Part shown: positions 1 to 8,313 of the stretch, in pieces
How positions within the stretch are numbered: the stretch's first letter is position 1
How the letters are laid out: each line of letters starts with the position of its first letter
NCBI RefSeq assembly: GCF_022346605.1
Contig: NZ_JAKRNT010000018.1
Span: 1 to 53,659 of the forward strand
Source: Sporosarcina sp. ACRSL
GTDB lineage: Bacteria; Bacillota; Bacilli; Bacillales_A; Planococcaceae
Direction: 5' to 3'
DNA: 53,659 bases
The notes under the pieces: model-generated
Databases searched by the model: none
Seen by the model: the letters and a program-made list of their open reading frames with translations, nothing else
Told to the model about the DNA's origin: nothing
Program-made: the position numbers and the translations under genes

Positions 1-52
1 TTAGGCACGCCGCCAGCGTTCGTCCTGAGCCAGGATCAAACTCTCCATAATA
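1..52 (-). rRNA. 16S ribosomal RNA, 5' end only
   Basis: The reverse strand reads the universal small-subunit start, GAGAGTTTGATCCTGGCTCA, followed by GGACGAACGCTGGCGGCGTG. Only about the first 50 bases are inside the window; the gene runs off the left edge. The exact mature 5' end (near 50-52) is estimated by analogy with other Bacillales. Confidence 0.95.
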
Positions 53-176
53 GAGAAATTCGAGTAGCTCGAGTTTCTTGCTGGCATCATTTAAGATGTC
101 AATTTTGAATCCGAAGATTCGTTTTGTCTATCTGCCGACGGGGTCGGCTTCAAGACTTTATTTGTTGACGTTTTGC

Positions 177-255
177 TGTTCAGTTTTCAAGGTTCATTTC
201 GCTGCAGTTCTTTTAGCGACTTTACTAATATAACATATTCTCTTTAACGCGTCAA
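177..255 (-). promoter_or_regulatory. rRNA operon promoter and leader
   Basis: On the minus strand, -35 TTGACG (250-255) and -10 TATATT (227-232) are separated by 17 nt. Downstream, at 177-192, lies CCTTGAAAACTGAACA, a sequence typical of Firmicutes pre-16S leaders. The -35 lies only about 20 bp beyond the tRNA-Gly CCA end, with no terminator between, so tRNA transcripts probably read into the rRNA operon. Confidence 0.8.
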
Positions 256-275
256 GCGTTTTTTGAAAGAATAAT

Positions 276-349
276 TGGAGCGGGTGAAGGGAATCGAACC
301 CTCATCATCAGCTTGGAAGGCTGAGGTTTTACCACTAAACTACACCCGC
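276..349 (-). tRNA. tRNA-Gly (TCC)
   Basis: This is a 74-nt cloverleaf with encoded CCA. Acceptor strands GCGGGTG and CACCCGC pair, and the anticodon loop CTTCCAA gives anticodon TCC. It is the last tRNA of a six-gene minus-strand cluster and lies next to the 16S promoter. Confidence 0.97.
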
Positions 350-359
350 GTATGAAATA

Positions 360-436
<77 letters not shown>

Positions 437-459
437 TCTGTTAATTTATTAATAAAGTT

Positions 460-546
<87 letters not shown>

Positions 547-611
547 ATTATTTGCGACACACTTTATTATACAACTTTCTATAAAGATGTCAATAGTTTT
601 TTTAGAATAAA

Positions 612-687
612 TGGTGAGCCATGCAGGATTCGAACCTGCGACCCTCTGATTAAAAGTCAGATGCTCTACCGACTGAGCTAATGGCTC
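612..687 (-). tRNA. tRNA-Lys (TTT)
   Basis: This is a 76-nt cloverleaf with encoded CCA. Acceptor GAGCCAT pairs with ATGGCTC, and the anticodon loop CTTTTAA gives TTT. Confidence 0.97.
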
Positions 688-851
688 GTACTTGGTGTAA
701 TGTCTTGTTGTGTAGGATTGGGGTCCTTTTTATATGAAGACGTTGGATTGATTTGTTGAGTTTAAAACCTTTTGCTCTTAATTCCTTTAAGATGGAATGC
801 ATCGGAATTAAAACCTTATTTGCTCGCAATTACCTTGCGGTATTGCTCGCA

Positions 852-883
852 AAACTTTTTAATCACGAAGCGCTTAAAAAGTT
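852..883. other. Hairpin in the tRNA-Gln to tRNA-Lys spacer
   Basis: The 196-bp spacer between tRNA-Gln and tRNA-Lys holds an 11-bp inverted repeat, AAACTTTTTAA and TTAAAAAGTTT, around a 10-nt loop directly after the tRNA-Gln CCA end. There is a near repeat of TTGCTCGCAA on its other side. It could be a processing signal or a weak terminator; no protein gene is seen here. Confidence 0.5.
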
Positions 884-958
884 TGGCTGGGGTAGCTGGA
901 TTCGAACCAACGAATGACGGAGTCAAAGTCCGTTGCCTTACCGCTTGGCTATACCCCA
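884..958 (-). tRNA. tRNA-Gln (TTG)
   Basis: This is a 75-nt cloverleaf with encoded CCA. Acceptor TGGGGTA pairs with TACCCCA, and the anticodon loop CTTTGAC gives TTG. Confidence 0.97.
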
Positions 959-1050
959 ACGATTGTATCGGCCACTTTGTGAAATAAGGGCACTTTAATT
1001 GTTACCCTTTTTACTATGGACGTAAACGTAGAAATTATACATACGTATAA

Positions 1051-1125
1051 TGGTGACCCCTACGGGATTCGAACCCGTGTTACCGCCGTGAAAGGGCGGT
1101 GTCTTAACCGCTTGACCAAGGGGCC
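1051..1125 (-). tRNA. tRNA-Glu (TTC)
   Basis: This is a 75-nt cloverleaf with encoded CCA and anticodon loop CTTTCAC, giving TTC. It is the first gene of the minus-strand tRNA cluster (Glu-Gln-Lys-Leu-Arg-Gly), about 65 bp downstream of a strong promoter. Confidence 0.97.
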
Positions 1126-1189
1126 ATTTTATTTTATTCGACAGGAAGTTGAAAACTTGTTTGTTATCATTCCCTAATCGACTTTTCCT

Positions 1190-1218
1190 ATTATAGACAC
1201 TCATCATCTATTCGTCAA
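1190..1218 (-). promoter_or_regulatory. Promoter of the tRNA cluster
   Basis: On the minus strand, TTGACG (1213-1218), 17 nt and TATAAT (1190-1195) form a near-consensus SigA promoter ahead of tRNA-Glu. Confidence 0.85.
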
Positions 1219-1407
1219 CACTTTTCTCGAATTATTTTTCGCACCAGCTAGAAAAACTTTAGATAGAGCGTCGGATATCGCATTGTAATAGGATTTGCAC
1301 CCTTTTCAATTGGATGCGGAAGAAGGAATTTATCTGTTTCATTCCAAAAACAAAAGTAGATGAAGGAAATAGTGCTTTCCTTCATCCGTTTGAAATTTCG
1401 AATCGAG

Positions 1408-1547
1408 TTATGCGTGATTCGTAGACTTTATGCGTATTTAATTTGCTTTATGCGTAGTTCGCCAATTTTATGCGTCAATCATTGCTTTTATGCGCACTTC
1501 ATTCGTTTTATGCGTAATTCACAAGATTTATGCGTAAATTTGTAGCT
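1408..1547 (+). repeat. Phased 20-bp array, TTATGCGT core (array 1)
   Basis: Seven cores TTATGCGT (one TTATGCGC) start at 1408, 1428, 1448, 1468, 1488, 1508 and 1528, exactly 20 bp apart. Each core is preceded by T. The remaining bases of each unit are largely unrelated, with a weak TTC at unit positions 11-13. The array fills the gap between the tRNA promoter and the 3' end of the SprT-like gene; the rest of 1219-1555 shows nothing recognisable. Confidence 0.93.
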
Positions 1548-1555
1548 ATCTTCTA

Positions 1556-2020
1556 TTAGTAGAGCGGAATGATTTCGCCGGCGCATTTACCGCATCGGTA
1601 TTTCCTTACGTCCATTCTTCGTTTGCGCCTGTATTCCAAGTTACAGGATTTGCAGACGTATCGATGAATCGTTTTTGGTTTGCTGTTTGCTTTCCCGAGC
1701 GGCTTGCAGTATCTTGGTGAGCCGGTTTCCTTTAATAGCTTTTTGAAGTCGTCGTCTCCGTGTCGATATCCTTTTCCCTCTTGGTGGAGATGGTAATGGC
1801 AAAGCTCGTGTTTGATGATGCCGATCAGTTCTTCCCTATCATAGAGCATTAACACAGTCGGGTTGATTTCGATGGAGCCGTCGAGCAGTTTGTAGCGCCC
1901 GCCTGTTGTTCTGAGGCGGGCGTTGAAACGGGCTTCATGTCTGAACGGTTTTCCGAAAGCTTCTATAGATAGTTGTTGGACGAGTTGCTGCAGTTCACTT
2001 TGTTTCATGCTCGTTTTCAC
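1556..2020 (-). CDS. ydcK: SprT-like zinc metalloprotein
   Basis: This 154-aa protein belongs to the SprT-like family. The zincin motif HELCH (His71, Glu72, His75) is present. A C-terminal zinc ribbon with two CxxC pairs (CKSC and CGKC) follows at about residues 118-145. The family resembles eukaryotic Spartan proteases, but the bacterial substrate is not established. It sits 9 bp after tex on the same strand, as ydcK follows ydcI in B. subtilis, so the two are probably co-transcribed. The first codon is GTG with AAGGG about 13 nt upstream; an ATG at 2008 is the alternative. No terminator is evident before the repeat array downstream. Confidence 0.9.
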   Translation of the reverse strand: MKTSMKQSELQQLVQQLSIEAFGKPFRHEARFNARLRTTGGRYKLLDGSIEINPTVLMLYDREELIGIIKHELCHYHLHQEGKGYRHGDDDFKKLLKETGSPRYCKPLGKANSKPKTIHRYVCKSCNLEYRRKRRMDVRKYRCGKCAGEIIPLY

Positions 2021-2029
2021 GATTGTAGC

Positions 2030-4189
2030 TCATTTCCCTTTTGGCGGAATCATCGTCAATGAGATTCTGCCTTTGTTTTTATCTACACTTTCCACCCAGA
2101 CGGTGACGATGTCGCCGGATGCGACGACGTCTAGCGGGTGCTTGACGAATCCTTTTTTCAATTTGGATATGTGGACGAGTCCGTCTTCCGAGACGCCGAT
2201 GTCGACGAACGCTCCGAAATCGACGACGTTCCGTACAGTCCCTTGCATTTCGAGTCCTTCATATAGGTCTTTAATGTCGAGGACATCTGCTTTCAATAAC
2301 GGTTGCGGGTAGTCGTCACGCGGATCGCGATTTGGTCGCATTAATGTATCGATAATATCACGCAATGTCACTTCACCGATGTCTAGCTTTGTCGCTAGCG
2401 TCGGAACATCCAATGCGGACAGTGACTTGACCGCCTCTTCTTTCCCTAATAGACTTTTATCGATACCTGCTTCAGTAAGGACTTGCTCCGCGATTGCGTA
2501 GCTTTCCGGATGGAGGCCGGTCGAGTCGAATCGGTCTTTCGCTTCCGGGATGCGGAGGAAACCGATTGCCTGTTCATATGTTTTAGCGCCAAGACGCGGT
2601 ACTTTTTTCAGTTCTGTCCGTTTGTTGAACTGCCCTACTTCTTCGCGCGCTTTGACGATGTTTTCGGCAACCGTCTTCGAAAGGCCCGCCACGTATTGCA
2701 GCAATGACGCGGAAGCGGTGTTGACATTCACGCCTACCCGGTTCACTGCCGTTTCAACGACGAACGATAGCGACTCAGACAGTTTTTTCCGCGCGACGTC
2801 ATGCTGGTATTGGCCGACACCAATCGATTCGGGATCAATTTTGACGAGTTCGGATAAAGGATCTTGCAATCTACGGGCGATGGAAACGGCGCTCCGCTGT
2901 TCGACTTGGAGATCAGGGAATTCTTCCCGCGCTTGGGCCGATGCAGAGTAGACACTCGCCCCCGCTTCATTGACGATGACGTATGAAACTGGGGATTTCG
3001 CTTCTTTTATGCAGTCCGCGATGAATTTCTCTGTTTCCCTCGATGCTGTTCCGTTGCCGATTGCGATGATCGGGATATTGTATTTGGCTAAAGTTGAAAG
3101 GATCGTTTTCTTGGATCCTTCCTTATCTGCTTTCGGCGGGTGAGGATAAATGACCGACACTTCAAGCATTTTGCCCGTTTCATCGATGACCGCCAATTTA
3201 CAGCCTGTCCGAAATGCCGGGTCAACTCCGAGCACCATCCTGCCTTTAAGCGGAGGCTGCAATAGCAAGCTTTTCAAGTTTTCGGAGAACACATGAATCG
3301 CTTGGGCTTCCGCCTTTTCAGTAAGCGAGGTCCTGATTTCACGCTCGACAGATGGGGCGATCAACCGTTTGAATGCATCTTCCGCAGCCTCTTTCACTTG
3401 AGTGGCAGATGGGGATTGCTGCTTTTTGATCAATTCACGTTCAAGCATTCCGACGATACGCTCTGCCGGAAATGCCACTCCTACACGTAGGACCTCTTCT
3501 TTTTCTCCTCTGTTCAAAGCAAGTACCCGATGCGGAACGATCTTTTTCAGCGGCTCCTCATATTCGTAGTACATTTCGTATACAGATCGTTCATCTTCAG
3601 CACCTTTTCGGAGAACAGAAGTCATTTGACCGTCGGACCATGCAAGTTTCCGAACGTTTTCCCTTAGCGCTGCATCGTCCGCAATCCGCTCTGCTATAAT
3701 ATCGCGTGCTCCCGCGAGCGCCTCTTCAATTGAATTGACATTCTTCTCTTCATCTACGAATGATGCAGCCAGATTTTCCGGTTTTTCCGGACCGAAGGCA
3801 AGTAAACGGTCCGCGAGAGGTTCGAGTCCGTTTTCAATCGCAATCATCGCACGCGTTCGCCTTTTTTGCTTATACGGTCTGTATAAATCTTCAACCCGTT
3901 GCAAAACAGTCGCTGATTCGATTTCCTTTTTCAGCTCGTCCGTTAGCTTTCCTTGCTCTTCAATTAACCGGATAACTTCCTCTTTTCGTTGTTCAAGCCC
4001 TTTTTCGTAATGGTACGCATCTTCGATCGCCTTGATTTCCACTTCATCGAGGGAGCCGGTCGCTTCTTTCCTGTACCGCGCGATGAAGGGGACCGTATTG
4101 CCTTCGTCAAGAAGAGCAATGACATTGGCCGTTTGCTTCGGACTTATCGATGCCCGTTTGGCTGTTGCTGCTATTAGTTTGTCCGTCAT
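2030..4189 (-). CDS. tex: Tex-family RNA-binding transcription accessory protein
   Basis: This 719-aa protein has the full Tex architecture. An N-terminal helical region (about 1-190) is followed by a YqgF/RuvC-like domain beginning at VLGVDPAFRTGCK (about 319-331), helix-hairpin-helix segments (about 480-560) and a C-terminal S1 domain (about 648-716, with VDFGAFVDIG). Family members bind nucleic acid and influence transcription; the exact role is unclear. The ATG has AAAGGGTGG just upstream. It lies between rsbX and the SprT-like gene as in B. subtilis, but a strong terminator after rsbX means it has its own promoter. An 18-bp interrupted palindrome (TTAACT, 6 nt, AGTTAA at 4227-4244) in its upstream region could be a control site. 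Confidence 0.96.
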   Translation of the reverse strand: MTDKLIAATAKRASISPKQTANVIALLDEGNTVPFIARYRKEATGSLDEVEIKAIEDAYHYEKGLEQRKEEVIRLIEEQGKLTDELKKEIESATVLQRVEDLYRPYKQKRRTRAMIAIENGLEPLADRLLAFGPEKPENLAASFVDEEKNVNSIEEALAGARDIIAERIADDAALRENVRKLAWSDGQMTSVLRKGAEDERSVYEMYYEYEEPLKKIVPHRVLALNRGEKEEVLRVGVAFPAERIVGMLERELIKKQQSPSATQVKEAAEDAFKRLIAPSVEREIRTSLTEKAEAQAIHVFSENLKSLLLQPPLKGRMVLGVDPAFRTGCKLAVIDETGKMLEVSVIYPHPPKADKEGSKKTILSTLAKYNIPIIAIGNGTASRETEKFIADCIKEAKSPVSYVIVNEAGASVYSASAQAREEFPDLQVEQRSAVSIARRLQDPLSELVKIDPESIGVGQYQHDVARKKLSESLSFVVETAVNRVGVNVNTASASLLQYVAGLSKTVAENIVKAREEVGQFNKRTELKKVPRLGAKTYEQAIGFLRIPEAKDRFDSTGLHPESYAIAEQVLTEAGIDKSLLGKEEAVKSLSALDVPTLATKLDIGEVTLRDIIDTLMRPNRDPRDDYPQPLLKADVLDIKDLYEGLEMQGTVRNVVDFGAFVDIGVSEDGLVHISKLKKGFVKHPLDVVASGDIVTVWVESVDKNKGRISLTMIPPKGK

Positions 4190-4265
4190 TCATTCCACCC
4201 TTTCTTTCCTTATCTCAGTTTACCATTTAACTGAATTAAGTTAAAAGCCTACAGCGGCCTACGCA

Positions 4266-4299
4266 AATTAAAAAACCCGCTTCAAGTTACTGAAGCAGG
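4266..4299 (-). terminator. Terminator of the sigB operon
   Basis: On the minus strand, CCTGCTTCA, 6 nt and TGAAGCGGG are followed by TTTTTT. The left arm is formed by the last codons of rsbX, so the hairpin overlaps the coding end. Confidence 0.88.
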
Positions 4300-4883
4300 C
4301 TGCCGACGATGAATGTGGCGTCGTCCCCGGATTGGGCCGATTGTTTTACGTTATTGTACAGCTCGTAGGCATTTGCACTCTCTTTTAAGCTTGCTTTCGG
4401 GCTGTTCAGTGTAATCCCGTCCGAATGAAGGAAAAAGAGGTCGCCTACTTCGTATTTGTATATTTGCGTGTTCATTTTTTGTGGTCTTCCGGATAAATAC
4501 CCCATGACCGGCAGTGGATAGATCATTTTATTACAGCCATGTAAAATGTACAGTCTGACGTTGCCGACACAACTATACTCGATCGTTCCTTCCTCATAGT
4601 TCACACGTACAATTGCTACGGCTGCTCCACGTTTTTGCACCATATGTTCATTGCAACGGCTCAATTGTTCATCAAGCGATTCATGGTGATACTGCGCGAG
4701 GACGTGGGGGATGACTTCTGCGGATTGCCTTGCGATTAAGCCGTTTCCCAGTCCATCGGCTATCGCGCAGATGAAGTAATCCTCTTCGGAATGGATGAAG
4801 TACGTATCCCCTGACTCGAGATTGCCATGCTTCGCTGCATTGTATACATACGCCTCCACATGCTCATTTTTGAACATCTCCAC
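4287..4883 (-). CDS. rsbX: RsbX, PP2C-type phosphatase, feedback regulator of the stressosome
   Basis: This 198-aa PP2C-family phosphatase has the motifs ADGLGNG (acidic metal site and glycine turn) and SDGIT, and ends with SGDDATFIV. In B. subtilis RsbX dephosphorylates RsbS and RsbR and resets the stressosome after stress. It is the last gene of the sigB operon. The start is GTG, overlapping the sigB TAG, with GGTGGTG about 8 nt upstream inside sigB; the ATG two codons later has no usable spacing. The gene lies downstream of the internal SigB promoter, which creates negative feedback. Confidence 0.94.
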   Translation of the reverse strand: MEMFKNEHVEAYVYNAAKHGNLESGDTYFIHSEEDYFICAIADGLGNGLIARQSAEVIPHVLAQYHHESLDEQLSRCNEHMVQKRGAAVAIVRVNYEEGTIEYSCVGNVRLYILHGCNKMIYPLPVMGYLSGRPQKMNTQIYKYEVGDLFFLHSDGITLNSPKASLKESANAYELYNNVKQSAQSGDDATFIVGSLLQ

Positions 4884-5668
4884 TATGTTGCACCACCAGC
4901 TGCCAAAATGGCTTCTTGAAGTTTCTTTATTGCTTTCCGTTGCAGTCTTGATACATGCATTTGCGAAATGCCGAGACGTTCACCCGCCTCTTTTTGGCTC
5001 AATTGCTCGATGTATGTATATTGGATGATCTGCTTTTCTCGTTCCGACAATACATTTAAAGCATTGGCCACGACGAGTCGGTGTTCCGTTCTTTCAAATC
5101 CATCATCGGATTCCCCGATAATATCGAATAACGTCACAGTGCCGCCTTCCGAATCAGCTTCGAGCGTATGGTCCATTGAAAGGGCTTGGTAGCTCCGACC
5201 CATTTCCATCGCTTCAAGCACCAGTTCCTCGTCTGTATCCAAGTATTCTGCAATTTCACTTACGAGCGGCGAACGTTGCATCTCAATTGTCAACGTTTCC
5301 ACTGCAGCCTTGATCTTTGGACCGAGTTCCTTAATGCGTCTCGGTACATGGACGGCCCAAGTCTTGTCGCGCAAGAACCGTTTAATTTCCCCAACGATTG
5401 TCGGAACGGCAAAAGCTTCGAAACTGCGACCGAGTTCTGGGTCATATCGACGGATTGCCCCGAGGAGTCCAAGCATGCCGACTTGCACGATATCTTCATG
5501 ATATGGTTTCCCGTTTGAATATTTACGGGCGATGGAATGGACGAGTCGTTCATAATGAAGGACGAGATTCGTCTGCGCTTCATCATCATTTGTCTCCTGG
5601 TATTGCTTGATCCATTCCAATACTTTCTCTTTCGTATCCGGCTTATGAGTTGGCTGTTCGTTTGACAT
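4883..5668 (-). CDS. sigB: General stress sigma factor SigB
   Basis: This 261-aa sigma-70 group 3 factor has region 2 (HEDIVQVGMLGLLGAIRRYD, about 57-76), region 3 and a region 4 helix-turn-helix near the C terminus (LSQKEAGERLGISQMHVSRL). It directs RNA polymerase to GTTTAA/GGGTAT promoters. It overlaps rsbW by 26 bp, which links anti-sigma and sigma translation. It is held inactive by RsbW and freed when RsbV is dephosphorylated. Four candidate SigB promoters are visible in this window, including one in its own operon. Confidence 0.97.
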   Translation of the reverse strand: MSNEQPTHKPDTKEKVLEWIKQYQETNDDEAQTNLVLHYERLVHSIARKYSNGKPYHEDIVQVGMLGLLGAIRRYDPELGRSFEAFAVPTIVGEIKRFLRDKTWAVHVPRRIKELGPKIKAAVETLTIEMQRSPLVSEIAEYLDTDEELVLEAMEMGRSYQALSMDHTLEADSEGGTVTLFDIIGESDDGFERTEHRLVVANALNVLSEREKQIIQYTYIEQLSQKEAGERLGISQMHVSRLQRKAIKKLQEAILAAGGAT

Positions 5669-6116
5669 CTTCTTCGCCTCGCTCTCTGCCGAGATATTTA
5701 GTCATAAAGACCGTCACGCCCTCCTCGTGATGTAATTTCACTTCATCCATAAGTGTCTCCATCAGATAAAGCCCTAATCCCCCTTCACGGAGGAAACGAG
5801 CATCTGATTCGTCGCTATATGGTCCGATATGTTTTTTCGTTTCTTCAAAGTCGAAACTTGTCCCGTGATCGGCAATCATGATTTCCAACCGGTCTTCATA
5901 CATTGCACATCCGACGACGATTTCACCATTTTCATCATCGCTGTACGCATGCTGAACCGCGTTTGTAATCGCTTCACTGGAAGCGATCTTTAAGTCTTCG
6001 ATGTCATCATATGTAAACCCAAGACGGCTTGCGATCCCTGAAATCATTAATCTGGCAACACCGACATATTGGGCTTTTGCAGGAATTTTTATTTCAATAT
6101 AATCATAATGTTGCAT
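5643..6116 (-). CDS. rsbW: RsbW, anti-SigB factor and RsbV kinase
   Basis: This 157-aa GHKL-fold serine kinase has the N-box SSEAITNAVQHAY, the DHG segment of the ATP lid and GGLGLYLMETLMDEV. It binds SigB and also phosphorylates RsbV. The ATG at 6116 is chosen because GTGAGG lies 6-7 nt upstream; an upstream in-frame GTG at 6128 lies inside that Shine-Dalgarno sequence. The start is inside the end of rsbV (14-bp overlap) and the end overlaps sigB, giving a tightly coupled rsbV-rsbW-sigB block. Confidence 0.95.
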   Translation of the reverse strand: MQHYDYIEIKIPAKAQYVGVARLMISGIASRLGFTYDDIEDLKIASSEAITNAVQHAYSDDENGEIVVGCAMYEDRLEIMIADHGTSFDFEETKKHIGPYSDESDARFLREGGLGLYLMETLMDEVKLHHEEGVTVFMTKYLGRERGEEDVKRTANS

Positions 6117-6444
6117 TATTGTCCTCACTTTCCTTCATCTCAATATCGATAATTTCATTCAGGCCGGTAATTTCAAAGAGGCGACTTAGTCGTTTGTTCA
6201 ATCCGGTTATTTTCACATGACCGCCATTGGAAGAGACAGCCTTATAAAAACCGACGAAAACACCGAGACCTGTACTATCCATATAGTCGACTTCGGATAG
6301 ATCCAGTTCAGCCTTCAAGCCTTCGACATTTTCAACGGATGCGAGACGTTCTCGCAGAACAGGTGCCGTGAATGCATCTATTTCTCCGACAACCTTGAAA
6401 TATTGAACACTATTTTCTTCAAGTAACTCAACTTGTAAATTCAT
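6103..6444 (-). CDS. rsbV: RsbV, anti-anti-sigma factor (STAS domain)
   Basis: This 113-aa single-domain STAS protein carries the phosphorylatable serine in VDYMDSTGLGVF (Ser57), matching Ser56 of B. subtilis RsbV. Unphosphorylated RsbV captures RsbW and releases SigB; RsbW phosphorylates it and RsbU removes the phosphate. It is the first gene after the internal SigB promoter, 77 bp beyond rsbU, so SigB boosts its own partner-switch module. The start ATG follows GGGGTGCAAAA, a modest ribosome site. Confidence 0.96.
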   Translation of the reverse strand: MNLQVELLEENSVQYFKVVGEIDAFTAPVLRERLASVENVEGLKAELDLSEVDYMDSTGLGVFVGFYKAVSSNGGHVKITGLNKRLSRLFEITGLNEIIDIEMKESEDNNATL

Positions 6445-6501
6445 TTTTGCACCCCGAATCTCTATTTTTGCGTTGGATAATTTATAGCGCTATGTCTGTT
6501 A

Positions 6502-6527
6502 ATACCCGCCACTCAAAAGATTTAAAC
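6502..6527 (-). promoter_or_regulatory. SigB-dependent promoter of rsbV-rsbW-sigB-rsbX
   Basis: On the minus strand, -35 GTTTAA (6522-6527) and -10 GGGTAT (6502-6507) with a 14-nt spacer are a full match to the SigB consensus. The -35 is formed by the last Val codon (GTT) and the TAA stop of rsbU. Its position equals the autoregulatory promoter of B. subtilis. Confidence 0.93.
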
Positions 6528-7532
6528 CTGTTCCGGCTCTTTTTTGAAAATAACGATCGTGAAGTCGTCAGTCAATTGATAGTTTTGTATATCTGAAAGC
6601 TTCTGATAGACATGCTCCGCCATTCCCTGGGCGGTTTTGTCTTTCACTTCATATAAAAGGTTTTGAATTGTATTCATATCGATAAACCCATCCGCGGTTC
6701 TCGTTTCGGTCACGCCGTCTGTCATCATGACAATGAAATCGCCGTCTTTCAAAACGACCGAACGCTCTTCATATGCAGAATCCGGTTTGACGCCAAGAAG
6801 CAGCCCCTTCGCGTCCAATTCCGAAAACGCCTCCGCCTTGCTATCAAAATGCAAAGCTGGTTCATGACCTGCGGAAGCGTAAGAGAATGTTGTATTTTTA
6901 GCATTGTATTTCCCGTAAAACATTGATACGAACATCGAATCGTCAACGCTTTTCTCGACAATCCGGTTAAGGATGCTGAGTACGTTCTGTGGACTCGTGT
7001 TTTCATCAGGCAAGCCGTCCATCCCGAATTTGATCATCGACATGCATAAGGCCGCGGGAAGCCCTTTTCCGATTACGTCTGCGACGGCAACACCCGATTC
7101 CTGCTCCTGATTAAGGAAATAGACATAGTCCCCATTCATCTGTTTAGCAGGCTGTGAAATAAAACCGATATCGAGCCCACTGACATTTGGCATCTTCGTT
7201 TTCAATAAAGTGTCCTGCACTTTCGTCGCGACATCCATCTCCATTTGAATGGCTTCCTGTTTACGGATGAGGCTTTGGTGCTCACGCAATGTAAGTCCGT
7301 AGTGGATCATCATTTCAATTAGGAAATCAAGTGAATCCCACACCTCATCCTGCAACGTAGGGTGAAGTTGCAATAATGCGTTTTTATGTATGCTAATGAC
7401 ATCTTCAGGCGCAATCTCCTTTTCGATGAAACGCCTGCTGAATTGTTGTCCAACATACAAGTCCTCTTCGCTATGGGTCTCTAAATACTTCTTTAAAATT
7501 TCCTTATATTGTCTGCCAACTACTTCCGGCAT
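6522..7532 (-). CDS. rsbU: RsbU, PP2C phosphatase acting on RsbV
   Basis: This 336-aa protein has an N-terminal four-helix domain (about 1-85) that in B. subtilis binds RsbT. A linker follows, then a PP2C/SpoIIE catalytic domain (about 110-333) with MNGDYVYF, VADVIGKGLPAAL, SYASAGHEP and MMTDGVTET, which hold the metal-binding acidic residues. It dephosphorylates RsbV when environmental stress releases RsbT from the stressosome. The ATG has GAGGAGG with about 9-nt spacing. It starts 14 bp after rsbT. The stop codon doubles as part of the SigB -35 box. Confidence 0.96.
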   Translation of the reverse strand: MPEVVGRQYKEILKKYLETHSEEDLYVGQQFSRRFIEKEIAPEDVISIHKNALLQLHPTLQDEVWDSLDFLIEMMIHYGLTLREHQSLIRKQEAIQMEMDVATKVQDTLLKTKMPNVSGLDIGFISQPAKQMNGDYVYFLNQEQESGVAVADVIGKGLPAALCMSMIKFGMDGLPDENTSPQNVLSILNRIVEKSVDDSMFVSMFYGKYNAKNTTFSYASAGHEPALHFDSKAEAFSELDAKGLLLGVKPDSAYEERSVVLKDGDFIVMMTDGVTETRTADGFIDMNTIQNLLYEVKDKTAQGMAEHVYQKLSDIQNYQLTDDFTIVIFKKEPEQV

Positions 7533-7546
7533 CCATTACCGCCTCC

Positions 7547-7948
7547 TCAATGAATCCATTTTGTTGTTGTAATGATTGTACCGGCCCCCGGCTCCGAAGT
7601 CACTTTGAACTCATCCATTAGCCGCTTTACCCCCGGCATCCCTGCCCCGAGGCCACCCGAAGTCGAAAAGCCGTCTTCCATCACTTTTCGAATATCGGGG
7701 ATTCCCGGGCCTTCGTCGGAGGCAATGATTTTAATGCCGAATAAACCGCCATCCGCAACTCTTTCAATCTCGATTTTCCCTTTTCCGGCGTACAGATAAA
7801 TATTTCTCGCCAACTCACTAATAGCAGTTGTGATGCGAGCTTGGTCGACAGTCCCGAAACCGGCCTTCTTTGCTTCGTTACGACCTAGTTGCCTAGCAGC
7901 AACAATGTCCCATTCCGTAATTATTTCTACAGAAGACCTATAGTTCAT
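7547..7948 (-). CDS. rsbT: RsbT, switch kinase and activator of RsbU
   Basis: This 133-aa GHKL kinase has SELARNIYLYAG (N-box), ASDEGPGI (G1) and GGLGAGMPGVKRLMDEF (G2). It phosphorylates RsbS and RsbR in the stressosome and then leaves to activate RsbU. The start lies 2 bp after the rsbS stop, and its Shine-Dalgarno GGAGG is embedded in the last rsbS codons, so translation is coupled. Confidence 0.96.
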   Translation of the reverse strand: MNYRSSVEIITEWDIVAARQLGRNEAKKAGFGTVDQARITTAISELARNIYLYAGKGKIEIERVADGGLFGIKIIASDEGPGIPDIRKVMEDGFSTSGGLGAGMPGVKRLMDEFKVTSEPGAGTIITTTKWIH

Positions 7949-7950
7949 TG

Positions 7951-8313
7951 TCAGGCCTCCAATTCTTTATTTAGTTTATCCAAACCGTTTTCCAAATCTA
8001 GTGCTGTCATTACATTGTTTAAATGGATGCCTAGTTCGATCAATGTAATAGCGACCGCGGGCTGAATGCCAGTAATTACTACTTTAGCGCCCATCAATCC
8101 TGTCATATTGATCACATCCCCCAATACTTTTGCGATGAAGGAATCAATGAAATCAATCGGTGTCAAGTCGATGACGACTCCGAGAGCCGCAGTTTCATGC
8201 ATTTTATTCAGTAGATCTTCTTGGAATTGAATCGCTGTCTGATCATCTAGTTCCCATTGAATGGAGACAATGAGGACGTTGTTCAATTTCAAAATCGGTA
8301 TGCGTGTATTCAT
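7951..8313 (-). CDS. rsbS: RsbS, stressosome scaffold STAS protein
   Basis: This 120-aa single STAS domain has the phosphosite region [14 protein letters not shown]; Ser58 corresponds to Ser59 of B. subtilis RsbS. Together with RsbR paralogues it forms the large stressosome that holds RsbT. Its ATG overlaps the rsbR stop codon by one base (TAATG), indicating coupled translation. Confidence 0.96.
   Translation of the reverse strand: MNTRIPILKLNNVLIVSIQWELDDQTAIQFQEDLLNKMHETAALGVVIDLTPIDFIDSFIAKVLGDVINMTGLMGAKVVITGIQPAVAITLIELGIHLNNVMTALDLENGLDKLNKELEA

Noticed and set aside
772..987. Protein frames overlapping the tRNA genes
   Set aside because: They run through tRNA-Gln and tRNA-Glu sequence and have no coding signals.
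1360..1545. Open frame across array 1 encoding a 61-aa protein
   Set aside because: It is only the 20-bp repeat read in frame; there is no ribosome site, and the 20-bp period shifts frame every unit.
2483..2951. Long frames antisense to tex and other large genes
   Set aside because: They mirror conserved coding sequence on the opposite strand and lack ribosome sites; typical shadows of codon bias.
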